64,000 nt of DNA from Litorimonas sp964425355 (GTDB taxonomy: Bacteria; Pseudomonadota; Alphaproteobacteria; Caulobacterales; Maricaulaceae). The translations under genes were made by a program, and so were the position numbers. Below the pieces are notes generated by a model. It was not told where the DNA came from. It ran no database searches and saw nothing but the letters and a program-made list of their open reading frames with translations. Below, one piece after another: positions 26,035-34,172 of this stretch. The stretch is taken from contig CAYRMO010000001.1 of assembly GCA_964425355.1 (NCBI GenBank), forward strand, positions 20,348 to 84,347, written 5' to 3'. The number at the start of each line of letters is the position of its first letter. Position 1 is the first letter of the stretch.

Positions 26035-27783
26035 ATGAGATTATTATCGGCATGTCTCTTATCGCTTTGCGTGTCCCTGACGGCTCATAGTGCCGAGCCT
26101 AAGGCGGGTGCGCGCGCTGTATTTGATTTTGGAACAATACATCATCCAGTCCTGGCCGAGACGGGCATGGTCAGCGCCCAAGACAGAATTTCTGCGCAAG
26201 TTGGTGCAGATATTCTAACTCGTGGAGGCAATGCCGTGGACGCCGCTGTGGCAACCGGATTTGCTCTCGCGGTTACCCATCCCCAGGCCGGCAATCTTGG
26301 TGGAGGCGGTTTTATGCTAATCCGCCTGGAAGAAACAGATGAAATCATCGCACTTGATTTTCGGGAAATGGCACCTGCGCGTGCCAGCCGAGATATGTAT
26401 CTGGACGCGGCGGGCGAGGTCGATAATCAACTATCCCAATATAGCCGTGCCTCTGCCGGAGTGCCCGGCACTGTTATGGGATTGCTCGATGCATTGGAAA
26501 AACATGGAACCATGACAAGGCGACAAGTTATGGGGCCAGCTATTCGACTGGCGAGTGAAGGGTTTACCGTTAGCCCAGCCCTTGCCCAAAGCTTGGAATC
26601 TGGGCGGGAACAATTTGAACAAGATCCGAGTTCGGTTGACTATTTTCTGGGCCTTAGAGCTGGCGATAATTGGAAACAGCCTGACTTGGCCGCAAGTCTG
26701 AGGCGAATTTTGAAAGATGGATCAGACGGATTTTACGCAGGCAAAACGGCGACCCTTATTGTCACGGAAATGGAGCAGGGGGCTGGCGCGGCAAAAGGCT
26801 TGATTAGCCATGAAGATTTGACGAACTATATGACAGTGGAACGTGCACCCGTTACAGGAACGTACCGCGGATTTGATATCGCGGCCATGTCACCACCATC
26901 CTCAGGTGGCGTCCATATTGTTCAAATGCTCAATATTCTCGAAGGCTATGATCTACAAAGTGATGGGCATAATTCAGCGGATTATTTGCATAAATTGATT
27001 GAAGCCATGCGCCGCGCCTATGCGGACCGGTCTAAATATTTAGGGGATCCGGATTTCGTTGATGTACCAGTTGGTCGTCTGACAGACAAGGCTTATGCCA
27101 CCCGATTAAGAGACGGCATCGATCTTACAAAAGCGTCTCGCTCGCAAGATATTTTACCTGGTGCAGAACTGGCGGCGGAGCCTGTCAATACGACACATTA
27201 TTCAGTTATGGACAAATATGGTAATGCGGTGGCTGTAACCTATACGCTGAATTTTTCATATGGCTCCGGCTTTTCCGTCGATGGGGCTGGGTTTTTATTA
27301 AATAATGAAATGGATGATTTTTCGGCCAAGCCAGACACGCCAAATGGCTATGGCTTAATCGGGGGTGAATTTAATAAAATTGAACCCCGCAAAAGACCGC
27401 TTTCCTCCATGACCCCGATGATGGTGATGAAAGATGAAAAGGTCATTCTTGCGACAGGCTCGCCGGGTGGTTCTACGATAATCACCTCGGTCTTGCAGGT
27501 CGCCTTGAATGTTATGGAATGGGAAATGAACCTTGCGGAAGCGACCCATCGAGGCCGGATACATCATCAATGGCTACCGGATTTGATTTTCGCGGAACCT
27601 ACACTCAGCCCCGACACGTTAAAACGCCTGGAGGAAATGGGGCATATATTTCCAAAAGACGAGACCGGGAATTATGCGCGAACTGTGCTCGGGCGGGTTA
27701 ACTCGGTTGGCCATATAGAGGGCGGTTATATTGCAGGCGCGTCCGACCCGCGCGGGCCAAAATCGGCGGCCATCGGGAACTAG
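26035..27783 (+). CDS. ggt: Gamma-glutamyltransferase (582 aa)
   Basis: A signal peptide (about 1-20) precedes a full GGT. The autoprocessing site threonine lies in VNTTHYSVMDKYGNAV at about residue 388, giving large and small subunits. SYGSGFSVDGAGFLLNNEMDDF and GSPGGSTIITSVLQV supply further active-site residues of the small subunit. In the periplasm it cleaves glutathione and other gamma-glutamyl compounds, releasing glutamate. It interrupts the usual ybaB-recR pair, 28 bases after ybaB and 67 before recR. Confidence 0.95.
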   Translation: MRLLSACLLSLCVSLTAHSAEPKAGARAVFDFGTIHHPVLAETGMVSAQDRISAQVGADILTRGGNAVDAAVATGFALAVTHPQAGNLGGGGFMLIRLEETDEIIALDFREMAPARASRDMYLDAAGEVDNQLSQYSRASAGVPGTVMGLLDALEKHGTMTRRQVMGPAIRLASEGFTVSPALAQSLESGREQFEQDPSSVDYFLGLRAGDNWKQPDLAASLRRILKDGSDGFYAGKTATLIVTEMEQGAGAAKGLISHEDLTNYMTVERAPVTGTYRGFDIAAMSPPSSGGVHIVQMLNILEGYDLQSDGHNSADYLHKLIEAMRRAYADRSKYLGDPDFVDVPVGRLTDKAYATRLRDGIDLTKASRSQDILPGAELAAEPVNTTHYSVMDKYGNAVAVTYTLNFSYGSGFSVDGAGFLLNNEMDDFSAKPDTPNGYGLIGGEFNKIEPRKRPLSSMTPMMVMKDEKVILATGSPGGSTIITSVLQVALNVMEWEMNLAEATHRGRIHHQWLPDLIFAEPTLSPDTLKRLEEMGHIFPKDETGNYARTVLGRVNSVGHIEGGYIAGASDPRGPKSAAIGN

Positions 27784-27850
27784 TCTCGTCACCCCACCCA
27801 CGCTTTAATATGGGCTGGAAAAGCGTGACGCACCACCTTATAGCCGATCC

Positions 27851-28462
27851 ATGCCCAAGACATCTGTCAGCCCGGAAATTGATCGCCTGATCGCCCTCCT
27901 TGCAAAATTGCCGGGCCTCGGTCCACGTTCAGCGCGCCGCGCCGCATTGGCCCTCTTAAAAAAACCTGATGTTCTTATGAAACCGCTGTCACTGGCCTTG
28001 GGTGAGGCAGCGGATCGGATTTCAGAATGCACGATGTGCGGGAATGTCGACTCGACCAACCCGTGTCATATTTGCACCGCGCCGAATCGAGACCGCACAA
28101 CAATTTGCGTGGTGCAAGATGTATCAGACCTTTGGGCGATGGAACGCGCAGCCGCCTTTAAAGGGCTTTATCATGTCCTAGGTGGAACGCTCTCGGCTCT
28201 GGATGGTGTGCGTCCCGAAGATTTGAATATTGCGTCCCTTATTCGTCGAGCTTCTGGCGAAGAGGGCGATATTGCCGAAGTTATTCTGGCGATGAACGCC
28301 ACAGTTGATGGTCAAACCACGGCACATTACATAACGGATCACCTAGAAAAGACCGGTGTGAAAATCTCGCGTCTTGCCCACGGCGTTCCTGTTGGCGGGG
28401 AGCTAGATTATCTTGATGACGGAACCATCACGGCGGCGATGAAAAGCCGGAGACCTTTTTAG
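27851..28462 (+). CDS. recR: Recombination mediator RecR (203 aa)
   Basis: The helix-hairpin-helix region LPGLGPRSARRAAL at about residue 20 is followed by the zinc finger CTMCGNVDSTNPCHIC at about residues 60-75. The Toprim domain is ICVVQDVSDLWAME, and a C-terminal Walker-like segment (KISRLAHGVPVGGELDYLDD) closes the protein. With RecO it loads RecA on gapped DNA. Length and domain order are normal. Confidence 0.96.
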   Translation: MPKTSVSPEIDRLIALLAKLPGLGPRSARRAALALLKKPDVLMKPLSLALGEAADRISECTMCGNVDSTNPCHICTAPNRDRTTICVVQDVSDLWAMERAAAFKGLYHVLGGTLSALDGVRPEDLNIASLIRRASGEEGDIAEVILAMNATVDGQTTAHYITDHLEKTGVKISRLAHGVPVGGELDYLDDGTITAAMKSRRPF

Positions 28463-28476
28463 AGCGGTTTTGATAT

Positions 28477-29142
28477 ATGCGCTATTTAGAGACATTAAAG
28501 ACCGCGCGTTATACGCCGGCATCACTGGCTTTAATTTTGATGAATTTATTGCCGCTTATCGGGGTCATTTTTTTCAATTGGGATGTTGGGATAATTATCT
28601 TCCTCTATTGGCTCGAAAATGTCGTTATCGGACTATTGAATGTCATTAAAATTCTGTCCAGCCGTGGGACTGTTCATGGGGGAGCGCGTAAAGAAAAACT
28701 TGGCGGATTGATTTTTCTATCCGGATTTTTTGCCATCCATTACGGCATATTTTGTTTTGGTCATTATACCTTTATCCATAGTTTTTTTGATGGCTTGCCG
28801 GAATTTTCCAATATTCCGTCACGACTCTTTGAAGGCTTTCTGATCTGGCCATTGCTTGGACTTTTGTTCAGCCACTCTATTTCTATGATCGTGAATTTTT
28901 ACGGCAAAGGCGAATATCTTTCCCGCTCGGCCAGTACGCAAATGTTCATGCCCTATACGCGGATCATGATTTTACATGTTGTCATTATTTTTGGCGGATT
29001 TCTCGCGCAGATTATGAATAATGCGTTGGGACCCTTAATTATATTGATCCTCATTAAAACGATTATAGATTTGGGATCTCATCAGGTTGAGCATTCAAAT
29101 AAAGATAGTCTACTTAATCCTAAACTTGCCGATGAAAGCTAA
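28477..29142 (+). CDS. DUF6498 membrane protein (221 aa)
   Basis: About six hydrophobic segments are visible. The family-typical motif FLYWLENVVIGLLNVIKIL at about residues 44-62 is followed by GGLIFLSGFFAIHYGIFCFGHYTFI and a late LIKTIIDLGSHQVEH. It resembles the DUF6498 family of uncharacterised inner-membrane proteins. It begins 14 bases after recR and may be cotranscribed, but nothing in the sequence ties it functionally to recombination. Confidence 0.75.
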   Translation: MRYLETLKTARYTPASLALILMNLLPLIGVIFFNWDVGIIIFLYWLENVVIGLLNVIKILSSRGTVHGGARKEKLGGLIFLSGFFAIHYGIFCFGHYTFIHSFFDGLPEFSNIPSRLFEGFLIWPLLGLLFSHSISMIVNFYGKGEYLSRSASTQMFMPYTRIMILHVVIIFGGFLAQIMNNALGPLIILILIKTIIDLGSHQVEHSNKDSLLNPKLADES

Positions 29143-29474
29143 ATTTCTTCTAATATAGACGTGCCTGCAGCCTCATCTCCGCAGGTCCAATACCAGCTTT
29201 CATGCAGTCTCAACTTGCCACCCGCGAGGGCTTCGGGTGTTGTCTTGCAAATACCGGTCTTAAGCTCGCCTTTCCGGTTCATATGTTGATAGCGCATATC
29301 CAGCGTATCGTCGTTTTGGACTTTGCCGATCATTTGACCATAGCGAATATCGCCACCTGAATAGGTCGCCATTACGAGATCGCCAACTTGCTCATATTTG
29401 AAAATTGTATCCGGTGTCGTTTCAGATCGATCCGACATTTTTGCGGCCCGAAATAAGCGTCCACCATAATACAT
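29139..29474 (-). CDS. Small conserved protein often mislabelled N-acetylglutamate synthase (111 aa)
   Basis: The sequence MYYGGRLFRAA, TIFKYEQVGDLVMATYSGGDI, GQMIGKVQNDDTLDMRYQHMN and the terminal ESWYWTCGD follow a small beta-rich family. It occurs in many bacteria and carries the database label n-acetylglutamate synthase. It has no GNAT or kinase motif, so that label is not supported. It overlaps the rmuC stop by one base (TAATG), so it is coupled to rmuC. Its stop overlaps the convergent DUF6498 gene by four bases. Confidence 0.72.
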   Translation of the reverse strand: MYYGGRLFRAAKMSDRSETTPDTIFKYEQVGDLVMATYSGGDIRYGQMIGKVQNDDTLDMRYQHMNRKGELKTGICKTTPEALAGGKLRLHESWYWTCGDEAAGTSILEEI

Positions 29475-30610
29475 TAGCCGTCTCCATCTTTGACGAGTTT
29501 CAATGGTGGACGAGATTCATCATCGGAGTCAAATTCGACCTTATCAATTTTCGCGGCGCGGGTTGTGATTTTACGCGTCGAGGTCAGGATCTGATCGATG
29601 TCTTTTTGCGTTGTGTTGAAATGGGCTTGAAGTTTTGCCACGCGATCACCTAGCCGGCCCACATCAGCGGCCATCATAGCGACCTCGCGTTTAATCGTTG
29701 CGGCATTCTTTTGAATATCGGCATCATTCATAACGGCCTGCATGGTATGAAGCGTCGCCATAAAGGTGGTTGGTGACACAATCACAACGCGTTTGGAAAA
29801 ACCTTTATCGACCACATCATCAAAGCGCGTATGAAGCTCGGTAAAGATCGCATCTGAGGGTAAAAACAGCAAAGCCAAATCATAGGTCTCGCCCGGGATC
29901 AAATATTTTTGCGAAATATCATTTACATGTTTCATCATATCATTGCGAAAATCCCGGGCGGCTTGATCTTCATCAAAACTGGTTTCGGCCGAGACCAAAC
30001 GCCGCCAGCTTTCCATAGGAAATTTCGCATCAATGGCGACATCGCCGTGCCCCTCCGGCATATGGATCAAAGCATCAACGCGCGAACGGTTTGACAGCGT
30101 ATGTTGGAAAGAAAAACTCCGCGCAGGTAAAAAGGTGCGGATTAGATCTTGCATTTGTTTCTCGCCAAATGCCCCGCGTGCCTGTTTATTGGATAGGATA
30201 GATTGCAAGCCCGAGACTTCGCCAGCTAGGGCTTTGATGTTATTCTGGGCCGCATCGATTAGGCCCAGACGTTCATTGAGCTTTGTCAGATTTTCATGAT
30301 TTCGGGTCTGGGCATGTTCCAGAGACTTACCCACGCGTGAGCTGACCGTGTCGAGGCGCTCCTCAAGTGTTTTGGAAAATTGCGCATCCCGGCGCTCACT
30401 ATCTTCGGCAAATTGCGAAAGCCGACCTTGGAGGCGGGATTGCTCACCGCGCATCTCATCCAGATGTTTTTGCAAGACTTCGCGACTATTGGTAGCCGAG
30501 CGCCGCATCACCACCCAGGTCAAGATAATCGTCAAAAGCATCAGCAAAATGACAATCAAGAGCTCGGTCAGCGTAATGGAAATATCACCCATGATGACTA
30601 TAGGTTCCAT
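29474..30610 (-). CDS. rmuC: RmuC family DNA recombination protein (378 aa)
   Basis: An N-terminal membrane helix (about residues 10-32) is followed by a long coiled coil (about 38-115, many heptads of Glu/Arg/Leu). Next is the nuclease-like RmuC core: GAFGEKQMQDLIRTFLP, VDALIHMPEGHGDVAIDAKFPMESW and LALLFLPSDAIFTELHTR. DAKFP carries the PD-(D/E)xK-type lysine. RmuC limits DNA inversion at short inverted repeats in E. coli. Its first codons appear in a second degenerate copy at 31870-31890, see findings. Confidence 0.92.
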   Translation of the reverse strand: MEPIVIMGDISITLTELLIVILLMLLTIILTWVVMRRSATNSREVLQKHLDEMRGEQSRLQGRLSQFAEDSERRDAQFSKTLEERLDTVSSRVGKSLEHAQTRNHENLTKLNERLGLIDAAQNNIKALAGEVSGLQSILSNKQARGAFGEKQMQDLIRTFLPARSFSFQHTLSNRSRVDALIHMPEGHGDVAIDAKFPMESWRRLVSAETSFDEDQAARDFRNDMMKHVNDISQKYLIPGETYDLALLFLPSDAIFTELHTRFDDVVDKGFSKRVVIVSPTTFMATLHTMQAVMNDADIQKNAATIKREVAMMAADVGRLGDRVAKLQAHFNTTQKDIDQILTSTRKITTRAAKIDKVEFDSDDESRPPLKLVKDGDG

Positions 30611-30664
30611 CTTTGTTCTCCTTCATTTCACATGTCGCATGTTTAGGAGAATTTGAAAAGGGGG

Positions 30665-31126
30665 TTATTCAAATGTCTTGGGAACTGATTTTGGATCGAC
30701 TTTGATATGACGTCGGGCGAGCCTTTCGCCAAGTGAAGCCGATAACAGGCATATCGGAATAAGAATGAAAGGTCTGTACAGAGACATCGCATTAAAATAG
30801 CTTGATATTGTATAAGTTTGGATTGCGAATAGAGTAATTCCGACCGCACCACCGGAAATAATTGCGCGCGTATGGTTGGTCATATGGGATAGAATTCTTG
30901 TGACGAGCCAAGCGCTACCCCCAATAATTAGGGCAATAATAGCGATATAAATAAAGTAGACGTCAAAGACTATGGCCCACAGGTTTTGTTCAAACACATA
31001 TGTTGATCCAAAATGATAGAATTCTAGTAGGGATAAAGCGAGATTATAAATAACCCAAAATATTATCATTGCGTACCCATAGATATACGCAGGATGTGTT
31101 GCTCGGTTTGAGATTTTTTCGTCCAT
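30665..31126 (-). CDS. Small four-helix membrane protein, paralogue 1 of a local family (153 aa)
   Basis: No known family is recognised. Four hydrophobic segments lie at about residues 16-35, 50-72, 83-102 and 115-132. The N-terminus has THPAYIYGYAMIIFWV and the C-terminus ends LGERLARRHIKVDPKSVPKTFE. These two segments recur in three neighbouring genes (31144, 31980, 34173), making a lineage-specific family of about 150 residues. The basic LARRH tail would be cytoplasmic if the N-terminus is inside. The gene follows paralogue 2 after 17 bases on the same strand. Confidence 0.72.
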   Translation of the reverse strand: MDEKISNRATHPAYIYGYAMIIFWVIYNLALSLLEFYHFGSTYVFEQNLWAIVFDVYFIYIAIIALIIGGSAWLVTRILSHMTNHTRAIISGGAVGITLFAIQTYTISSYFNAMSLYRPFILIPICLLSASLGERLARRHIKVDPKSVPKTFE

Positions 31127-31143
31127 TGTTTTTAAATTTCGTC

Positions 31144-31620
31144 TTATTCAAATGTCTTGGGAATCGAATTCGGATCATATTTTATGTGCCGTCTTGCTAA
31201 TCTCTCGCCGAGCCATCCACACACGCCTCCAACACTGCATAGCAGCGCAATAAAAAGCCAGACATAGATGTCTTTGAGAATGGGTTCATTCTCGGTTATA
31301 ACGATATATCCGAATCCTAGAACCACAGGTAGTGAACTGCTCATGCCGCCTGCGATAATTGATTTAATCATATTGGATAACGAAGACCCGCGAAGGATAA
31401 GCCATGCGATTCCACCGACGATAAGTGCAATCAGGGCTGCAAATGGGATGAAGTAAATACTCGCATAGAACAGGTATTCGAGACCAGAATTTAAATTCGA
31501 ATAAATATTAAATGAGTCCACAGCGAATATAATTATCGGGAAGATAACCAAAGCCATTATCCAAAGTGCAATCAAGCCATAACCAAATATATGGATAAAA
31601 TGGGTTTTATTTTCTTGCAT
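31144..31620 (-). CDS. Small four-helix membrane protein, paralogue 2 (158 aa)
   Basis: The start at 31620 has an AAGGGAAG ribosome site and yields THFIHIFGYGLIALWIM at the N-terminus, aligned with the other paralogues. Upstream extension to 31746 adds 42 residues with no counterpart. The inner segment FAALIALIVGGIAWLILRG matches paralogue 1 (YIAIIALIIGGSAWLV). The tail is LGERLARRHIKYDPNSIPKTFE. It is otherwise unrecognised. It probably forms a two-gene operon with paralogue 1. Confidence 0.72.
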   Translation of the reverse strand: MQENKTHFIHIFGYGLIALWIMALVIFPIIIFAVDSFNIYSNLNSGLEYLFYASIYFIPFAALIALIVGGIAWLILRGSSLSNMIKSIIAGGMSSSLPVVLGFGYIVITENEPILKDIYVWLFIALLCSVGGVCGWLGERLARRHIKYDPNSIPKTFE

Positions 31621-31979
31621 TCGACTTCCCTTGTCTGTTTTAATTAGGGTCAAATGTCTCAGGTTTAAAGAGGGATAAGGCTTTATTTTGTCTGGGCGGA
31701 GGTTTTTTTTGCGACCAATATTTGGTGGAAGATCAGTTGGTCGCAATCTCGTGCTATTTGCGATAAGTTAGACGCAGAAATTGGTCCCTATTTGCCTATT
31801 TTCCCAGTTTAGTCGGGGTTTAACTTATCTCAAAATGCGCTTGGGCTAGATTGGCGCTCTCCCGGAAGGCTTGATCATTAATGGTTCCAACTTCGATCAC
31901 CATCGTCTCGCATCTCGCATGTTTGGAAGAATTTTTTAGAGGATTAGTCAATTGCCTCGGCGACTGATTCTGGATCGAC
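31621..31979 (-). other. Gene-free stretch with duplicated flanking DNA and a lost gene tail
   Basis: No convincing gene lies here. Bases 31944-31979 are the former end of paralogue 3, still in frame after its TAA. Bases 31870-31924 resemble 30590-30644 (the rmuC start region and leader) at roughly three bases in four without gaps. The likely explanation is a duplicated segment that carried the DNA behind a paralogue. Confidence 0.55.
31870..31924 (-). repeat. Degenerate second copy of the rmuC start region
   Basis: The 55 bases align without gaps to 30590-30644. The part beginning GGTTCCA and ending CGCATGTTT is the best preserved. Read on the minus strand it gives Leu-Glu-Pro-Leu-Met-Ile where RmuC starts Met-Glu-Pro-Ile-Val-Ile, then diverges and reaches a stop. 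It is too short to encode anything. It marks a segmental duplication with the paralogue genes. Confidence 0.5.
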
Positions 31980-32423
31980 TTAGACATGGCGGCGCGCCAG
32001 TCGTTCACCTAGCCAGCCGCACCATGCGGCAAGGAAGATCACAAACCCAATAGGTATCAAGTCAAAGCTTCCTAGGTATAGTGGCGAGTTTATCTTCAGT
32101 AGCTGATAAGCTTCCGTGAAAAGCGTTGGAATTGCGGCACTCATACCGGCTGCGATGATGGAGTTAAACGAGTGGGAAAAGCGGCCCTTTCGCAATAATT
32201 TCCAAATTGTTCCATCAATAACAAGGGCATAAATAGCCGCAAATGGAATGCCGATAACGGTCATAGAAAAAGCGAAGAAAAAAAATTCTCCGAGATCGTT
32301 AAACCAAAAGGTATGACGTTGAGCGAGAGATATATACGCCGATATACTGAACGGACTTGTCACCCATAGGACCAACAGACCATAGCCATATATATGTCCG
32401 AAATGTGTGTCTCTGGTTTTCAA
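31980..32423 (-). CDS. Small four-helix membrane protein, paralogue 3, tail lost by a nonsense change (147 aa)
   Basis: The N-terminus THFGHIYGYGLLVLWV and the late AWCGWLGERLARRHV align with the other copies. A TAA codon then replaces the family lysine codon (AAA in the expected pattern). Beyond it the frame stays open for Val-Asp-Pro-Glu-Ser-Val-Ala-Glu-Ala-Ile-Asp before a second TAA at 31944-31946, matching the tail VDPKTVAEAFE of paralogue 4. One base change therefore explains the shortening by about 12 residues. Whether the truncated protein works is unknown. Confidence 0.72.
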   Translation of the reverse strand: MKTRDTHFGHIYGYGLLVLWVTSPFSISAYISLAQRHTFWFNDLGEFFFFAFSMTVIGIPFAAIYALVIDGTIWKLLRKGRFSHSFNSIIAAGMSAAIPTLFTEAYQLLKINSPLYLGSFDLIPIGFVIFLAAWCGWLGERLARRHV

Positions 32424-32517
32424 TCCACGTCCCTTTGCTCCCTCTTAAATATGTCTCCGGTTTTCTTTTTAAAAAGGATGTAAAAATTTATCTCGAGATT
32501 GAGATATGTGGCGGCTT

Positions 32518-32537
32518 GAATTGGGCGGCAGGTCGCG
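32518..32537 (+). repeat. 20-base repeat, first copy
   Basis: The 20 bases at 32518-32537 (core TTGGGCGGCAGGTCGCG) recur exactly at 34092-34111 in the same orientation. In both places GAGATAT and a GCGG-containing stretch precede them. The copies lie on either side of the membrane-protein/XRE pair. They are upstream of paralogue 3 and downstream of paralogue 4 in the direction of transcription. Confidence 0.7.
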
Positions 32538-32669
32538 GGCGCGCGTGATACTCCAAATAAGACTAAGTCAAACGATGTAAGGCACCGGAGTGTCTCAATA
32601 CTCCTTTGCCAGTCTCATCGTAATAGTTGGGGTCATTCCAGAAATTTACGACCTTCTGTTTGATTGAAT

Positions 32670-32927
32670 TTAGCCACTCCGCCTGTAATTTTCGTCCCGC
32701 AAAATTTCGAAGGGTTCACGTGAGAAGATGGCATCAAGGCCTATATTCAACTCATCTGATAGGCGTAAGGCAATATCTATCGTTGGATTGAATTGTCGAC
32801 GTTCGATATATCCTATGGTCTGTGGATGAACATTTACTTTCTCTGCTAGCTCCTTGCGGGATAATCCGCGTTCAACCCTCAGCATTTGCAAACGGTTATA
32901 AAAGGGTACAATTTTCTTGTCGGCCAT
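32670..32927 (-). CDS. XRE-family regulator (85 aa)
   Basis: The helix-turn-helix reads RLQMLRVERGLSRKELAEKVNVHPQTIGYIERRQFNPTIDIALRLSDELN, a complete Cro/CI-type domain. A short acidic and basic tail follows, with no other domain. It overlaps the membrane-protein gene by one base (TAATG). By position it is the likely binder of the two palindromes at 33943-33960 and 33995-34012, which control its own operon. Small regulators of this class usually repress their own genes. Confidence 0.88.
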   Translation of the reverse strand: MADKKIVPFYNRLQMLRVERGLSRKELAEKVNVHPQTIGYIERRQFNPTIDIALRLSDELNIGLDAIFSREPFEILRDENYRRSG

Positions 32928-33916
32928 TATGCAGCTCCTTCTGCGGCCAGAAAGGTTTCGTCATCGTCCATATCGTCATTGGACTCTGCTGGTAATGTAC
33001 AAGCGAGAATGAAACGTGGCATCAAGAACGCATAGATTATAGCAAGCGCCGCTACCGCGGTTTTTATGCTAATATCGATTTGAATAATTGCTACAATCCC
33101 AAGGATACTGATAAGGGCTAAGGTCGCTATCCGACTATCTGCATTTGCAGATTGGACAAGGTCACTTTGTCGTTCATCGGGATTATCTCCACTAACAGGT
33201 TTTAGACAGACGCGTAGGAGTTCTTCCAACAATGTCATAAGGAGGAAGAGGCCGATGGCCAGCAATAATAACAAGATATTCGGTGACGCATATCCAGTTT
33301 CTACGCCGATATAGAGCGCCGCGCCGGCTAACAAAGTCAGCACATAAATCGTCACAATTAATCGGCGTCTCAGAGGTGTTTGAACTTTGTCCGCAAGTTT
33401 TGAGCTCAAGAGCTTATCGGTGAGTTTCGATTGAGGGGCGATTTTATTTATATTCCACAATAGGCCAGGCAAATTTTCGGCCTTGGCTCGGCGATATTCT
33501 ATCGCGCCGAGGGTAAAATATATAATCCCGAGTATTGTAAACGTAATGATTTTTGCTTCTACAAATCGAGACGGCTCTCCATCGAATAGCCAGGAAACCA
33601 TGAGAACTGGAAAGAACAGAGCGCAAGATAAGAGACCATTTGCTGCGACGACACGGCCAGCTTTGCGAAACAAAAAGACCGACAAGCCTATGCAAATCAT
33701 AGAAACCGCAGCCGGAAGAGTAATCATAATAAGGTTTTCAACTCCCTCTAAATTTGTGTCTTCTATAATAAGGGCAGTCGAGACGAGGAGTACCATCATC
33801 GCAATAATGGTAAAAAAATACCCCAAAAAATAAGCTGACGAACTCCCTATCTCTGGTTTCATAGTGCTTTTTTCAGGTTTTGTAGAATGTTGATTTGGTT
33901 TTGAAATCTCTAACAC
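32927..33916 (-). CDS. Multi-pass membrane protein paired with the XRE regulator (329 aa)
   Basis: The GTG at 33916 has AAAGGAG about six bases upstream and is preferred over an internal ATG 18 codons on. About eight hydrophobic segments are present in two groups of four separated by a charged cytoplasmic loop (about residues 165-190). The C-terminus is acidic. It resembles membrane partners of small XRE regulators (DUF2178/DUF2975-like context) but no family is confidently recognised. Its transcription is probably controlled by the downstream XRE protein through the promoter palindromes. Confidence 0.75.
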   Translation of the reverse strand: MLEISKPNQHSTKPEKSTMKPEIGSSSAYFLGYFFTIIAMMVLLVSTALIIEDTNLEGVENLIMITLPAAVSMICIGLSVFLFRKAGRVVAANGLLSCALFFPVLMVSWLFDGEPSRFVEAKIITFTILGIIYFTLGAIEYRRAKAENLPGLLWNINKIAPQSKLTDKLLSSKLADKVQTPLRRRLIVTIYVLTLLAGAALYIGVETGYASPNILLLLLAIGLFLLMTLLEELLRVCLKPVSGDNPDERQSDLVQSANADSRIATLALISILGIVAIIQIDISIKTAVAALAIIYAFLMPRFILACTLPAESNDDMDDDETFLAAEGAA

Positions 33917-33942
33917 GATTTTCTCCTTTATATATACTTTAA

Positions 33943-34012
33943 TATAGCATATATGCTACATAAATATTGAAGTCAACATTTATATTTATACAAATGTAGC
34001 GTATATGCTACA
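33943..34012 (-). promoter_or_regulatory. Promoter and two palindromic operators of the membrane-protein/XRE operon
   Basis: Minus-strand TTGACT (33971-33976) and TATATG (33948-33953) are 17 bases apart, a good promoter. An 18-base dyad TATAGCATATATGCTACA at 33943-33960 covers the -10. A second, TGTAGCGTATATGCTACA at 33995-34012, lies upstream of the -35. Centres are 52 bases apart, about five helical turns, on the same DNA face. Shared half-site: TGTAGC. The arrangement fits repression by a dimeric XRE protein with looping or cooperative contact. Confidence 0.68.
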
Positions 34013-34091
34013 ATGTAATGTGTTATCTAGGATGTGGGCGAGCCTTGCCTAAAAACACGCTATATTTGCGAGAGATATATGTGTGCGGTTA

Positions 34092-34111
34092 GAATTGGGC
34101 GGCAGGTCGCG
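34092..34111 (+). repeat. 20-base repeat, second copy
   Basis: This is an exact copy of 32518-32537 with similar left-hand flank. It lies in the 256-base gene-free stretch between the membrane-protein/XRE operon and paralogue 4. The rest of that stretch (34013-34172) shows no gene. Confidence 0.7.
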
Positions 34112-34172
34112 AGCGCTAGTCATTAGAGGTATATCAAGACCTCCTTCCCGAAAACCCGAAGAGTAACAGGCG

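Noticed and set aside
29139..29474. N-acetylglutamate synthase
   Set aside because: This database label is common for the family, but no acetyltransferase or kinase motif exists in the 111 residues.
31621..31746. Longer start of paralogue 2
   Set aside because: The 42 extra residues have no counterpart in the other three copies, while the ATG at 31620 has a good ribosome site.
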